Shown here one piece after another: positions 62,762-64,000 of a stretch of DNA of 64,000 bases (position 1 is its first letter; every line of letters begins with the position of its first letter). The DNA is from Strigamia acuminata. Taxonomy: Eukaryota; Arthropoda; Chilopoda; Geophilomorpha; Linotaeniidae. Both the position numbers and the translations under genes were made by a program. The stretch lies in assembly GCA_949358305.1 (NCBI GenBank), contig OX442320.1:11858259-11922258 (forward strand). Reading direction: 5' to 3'. Below the pieces are notes generated by a model. It did no database searches. It worked only from the letters and a program-made list of their open reading frames with translations, and was not told the DNA's origin.

Positions 62762-63090
62762 CCTTCTCTCCTCCTATCCTTTCCTTTCTTTTCCTTCTCT
62801 CCTCCTATCCTTTCTTTTCTTTTCCTTCTCTCCTCCTATCCTTTCCTTTCTTTTCCTTCTCTCCTCCTATCCTTTCCTTTCTTTTCCTTCTCTCCTCCTA
62901 TCCTTTCCTTTCTTTTCCTTCTCCTTCTCTCCTCCTATCCTTTCCTTTCTTTTCCTTCTCTCCTCCTATCCTTTCCTTTCTTTTCCTTCTCTCCTCCTAT
63001 CCTTTCCTTTTTCTTCCTTCTCTCCTCCTATCCTTTTTCTTCCTTCTCTCCTCCTATCCTTTTTCTTTTCTTTCTCTCCTCCTCCTTTTT
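62762..63090. repeat. ~33-bp pyrimidine minisatellite
   Basis: About ten units built from TTCTCTCCTCCTATCC and TTTCCTTTCTTTTCC are almost pure pyrimidine on the plus strand for ~320 bp. All three forward frames stay open through it simply because the repeat contains no stop, so the long apparent ORFs are not genes. Confidence 0.95.
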
Positions 63091-63266
63091 GGTAAATATC
63101 TCCCACGTGAATCGCTGCTTCTTACTATATATTTTCGCTAAGTCTTTTTTAAGAAATTGGCGATGGAGGCAGTGCATTGTAGATAATTGATTTATAAGAA
63201 ATAAAAAATGCTATTCAAAAGAAACTTTATTCAATGAATTTTATACGCTGTGTTTACAGAATGAAT

Positions 63267-63400
63267 AAATGGACTTAAAATTACAAAATGGACTTAGAAT
63301 AAAATTACAAAATGGACTTAGAATAAAATTACAAAATGGACTTAGAATAAAATTACAAAATGGACTTAGAATAAAATTACAAAATGGACTTAGAAAACAA
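63267..63400. repeat. 24-bp tandem repeat
   Basis: Five units of about 24 bp (AAATGGACTTAGAATAAAAT with TACA) are nearly perfect. A purine-rich tract (GGGGGAAAGGAGAGGGAAGG) follows to 63450. Confidence 0.9.
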
Positions 63401-63527
63401 ATGGAAGATGGGGGAAAGGAGAGGGAAGGGAAAGGAAGAGATAGGAAAGAGAAAAGGATTTGCAATAAATACAAAATGCACATGATAAAATATGAAACGA
63501 TAAAATTTTAAATATACATGTTAAAAT

Positions 63528-63646
63528 AAATTTCGCGAAAACTGCTTGTTGCCATGCTTGAATTCGTCGTCATGGGCCTGTATCGATATGCCAACTCCGT
63601 TCTTTTCGTTTTAATTCGGAGGTGCCGGTTTTGAGGTGTATTTCTA
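63528..63646 (-). CDS. Possible terminal exon of a minus-strand gene
   Basis: On the minus strand a polypyrimidine-like tract with TTTTAG at ~63647 precedes sequence of balanced composition (AAATACACCTCAAAACCGGC). One phase gives KYTSKPAPPN and a stop; another stays open longer. The remaining gene would lie to the right of the window. This is a weak call. Confidence 0.2.
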
Positions 63647-63879
63647 AAATAAAAATGAGAAGCAAAATTAAAGTACTAAACTTGAAAATAAAAAAATGAA
63701 AGAAATAAAAGCAAACAACTAAAGCAAGCAAGCCAGCCAGCCAGCAAGCAAACAACTAAGGCAATAATGGCGGTGAACAAAGAAACAAAGAACCATGCTT
63801 ACTAAAAACTAAACTAAACTGGCCAATTTAACTTATAAAGATAAAGAACGAAAAGAAAAAAATTTAATAACGGGGGCGG

Positions 63880-63975
63880 ACAAAGGCAATGGCATTAATG
63901 GCGGACTCGGGCGGACAAAGGCAATGGCATTAATGGCGGACAAAGGCAATGACATTAATGGCGGACTCGGGAGAA
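63880..63975. repeat. ~36-bp GGCGGACAAAGGCAATGGCA repeat
   Basis: Three to four copies of GGCGGACAAAGGCAATGGCA with ATTAATGGCGGACTCGGG are arranged in tandem with partial units near the window end. Short AGCCAGCCAGCA and ACTAAACTAAACT runs precede it. Confidence 0.8.
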
Positions 63976-64000
63976 CAAAAGACTAGCTCAATTCATTCAA

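Noticed and set aside
62715-63190. Three overlapping long open frames of repeated Pro/Ser/Phe/Leu
   Set aside because: They are translations of a stop-free pyrimidine minisatellite, open in all three forward frames at once.

Overview
The window is nuclear DNA of an invertebrate animal. Every recognisable gene is split by GT-AG introns, mostly 50-100 nt long and AT-rich, while exons are GC-richer; UTRs carry AATAAA signals. The gene set (RUSC, DNAJA1, NAXE, four ENPP6-like genes, SAFB, ALG13, Arkadia/RNF111, CEP78, cytosolic IleRS, TASOR) is metazoan. A short element with GGGCCGTCCATAAATTACGT termini resembles repeats I recall from arthropods, so an arthropod is my best guess; the lineage cannot be fixed by eye.

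Layout. 1-5.7 kb: 3' part of a RUSC-type RUN-domain gene (+). 7.2-8.7 kb: DNAJA1 co-chaperone (+). 9.3-16.4 kb: NAXE (+), with a possible spliced 58-aa upstream ORF ending 11 nt before the NAXE start. 17.6-20.7 kb: an unrecognised Cys-rich single-pass membrane protein (-). 21.3-30.7 kb: four tandem ENPP6-like genes (+), all with the same seven-exon structure; the third has an in-frame stop. 31.3-36.3 kb: SAFB/SLTM-like SAP-RRM protein (+), tail-to-tail with ALG13 (36.5-37.0 kb, -). 38.0-41.5 kb: Arkadia/RNF111 (+). 42.9-44.7 kb: CEP78 (-), head-to-head with cytosolic IleRS (46.7-52.2 kb, +). 52.8-60.6 kb: TASOR, the HUSH scaffold (+). 60.6-64 kb: no convincing gene; nested MITEs and simple or tandem repeats.

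The most unusual region is 44.7-46.3 kb. CEP78 and IARS1 each start beside one arm of a nearly perfect ~240-bp inverted duplication that contains CCAAT boxes. Between the arms lie a 20-bp tandem array, two spliced exons of a BLM-type RecQ helicase cut off before the Walker A motif, and a tRNA-like SINE. Other points of interest are the ENPP6-like array, a fold-back element family whose two arms match each other within a copy but differ between copies, and a MITE cluster built on a TGGCGCCACTCAACGGG terminus.

Most genes here are independent housekeeping genes and no operon-like pathway is visible. The ENPP block is the only local family expansion. Coordinates of spliced genes were worked out by hand from splice consensus, reading phase and family similarity; gene spans include introns.
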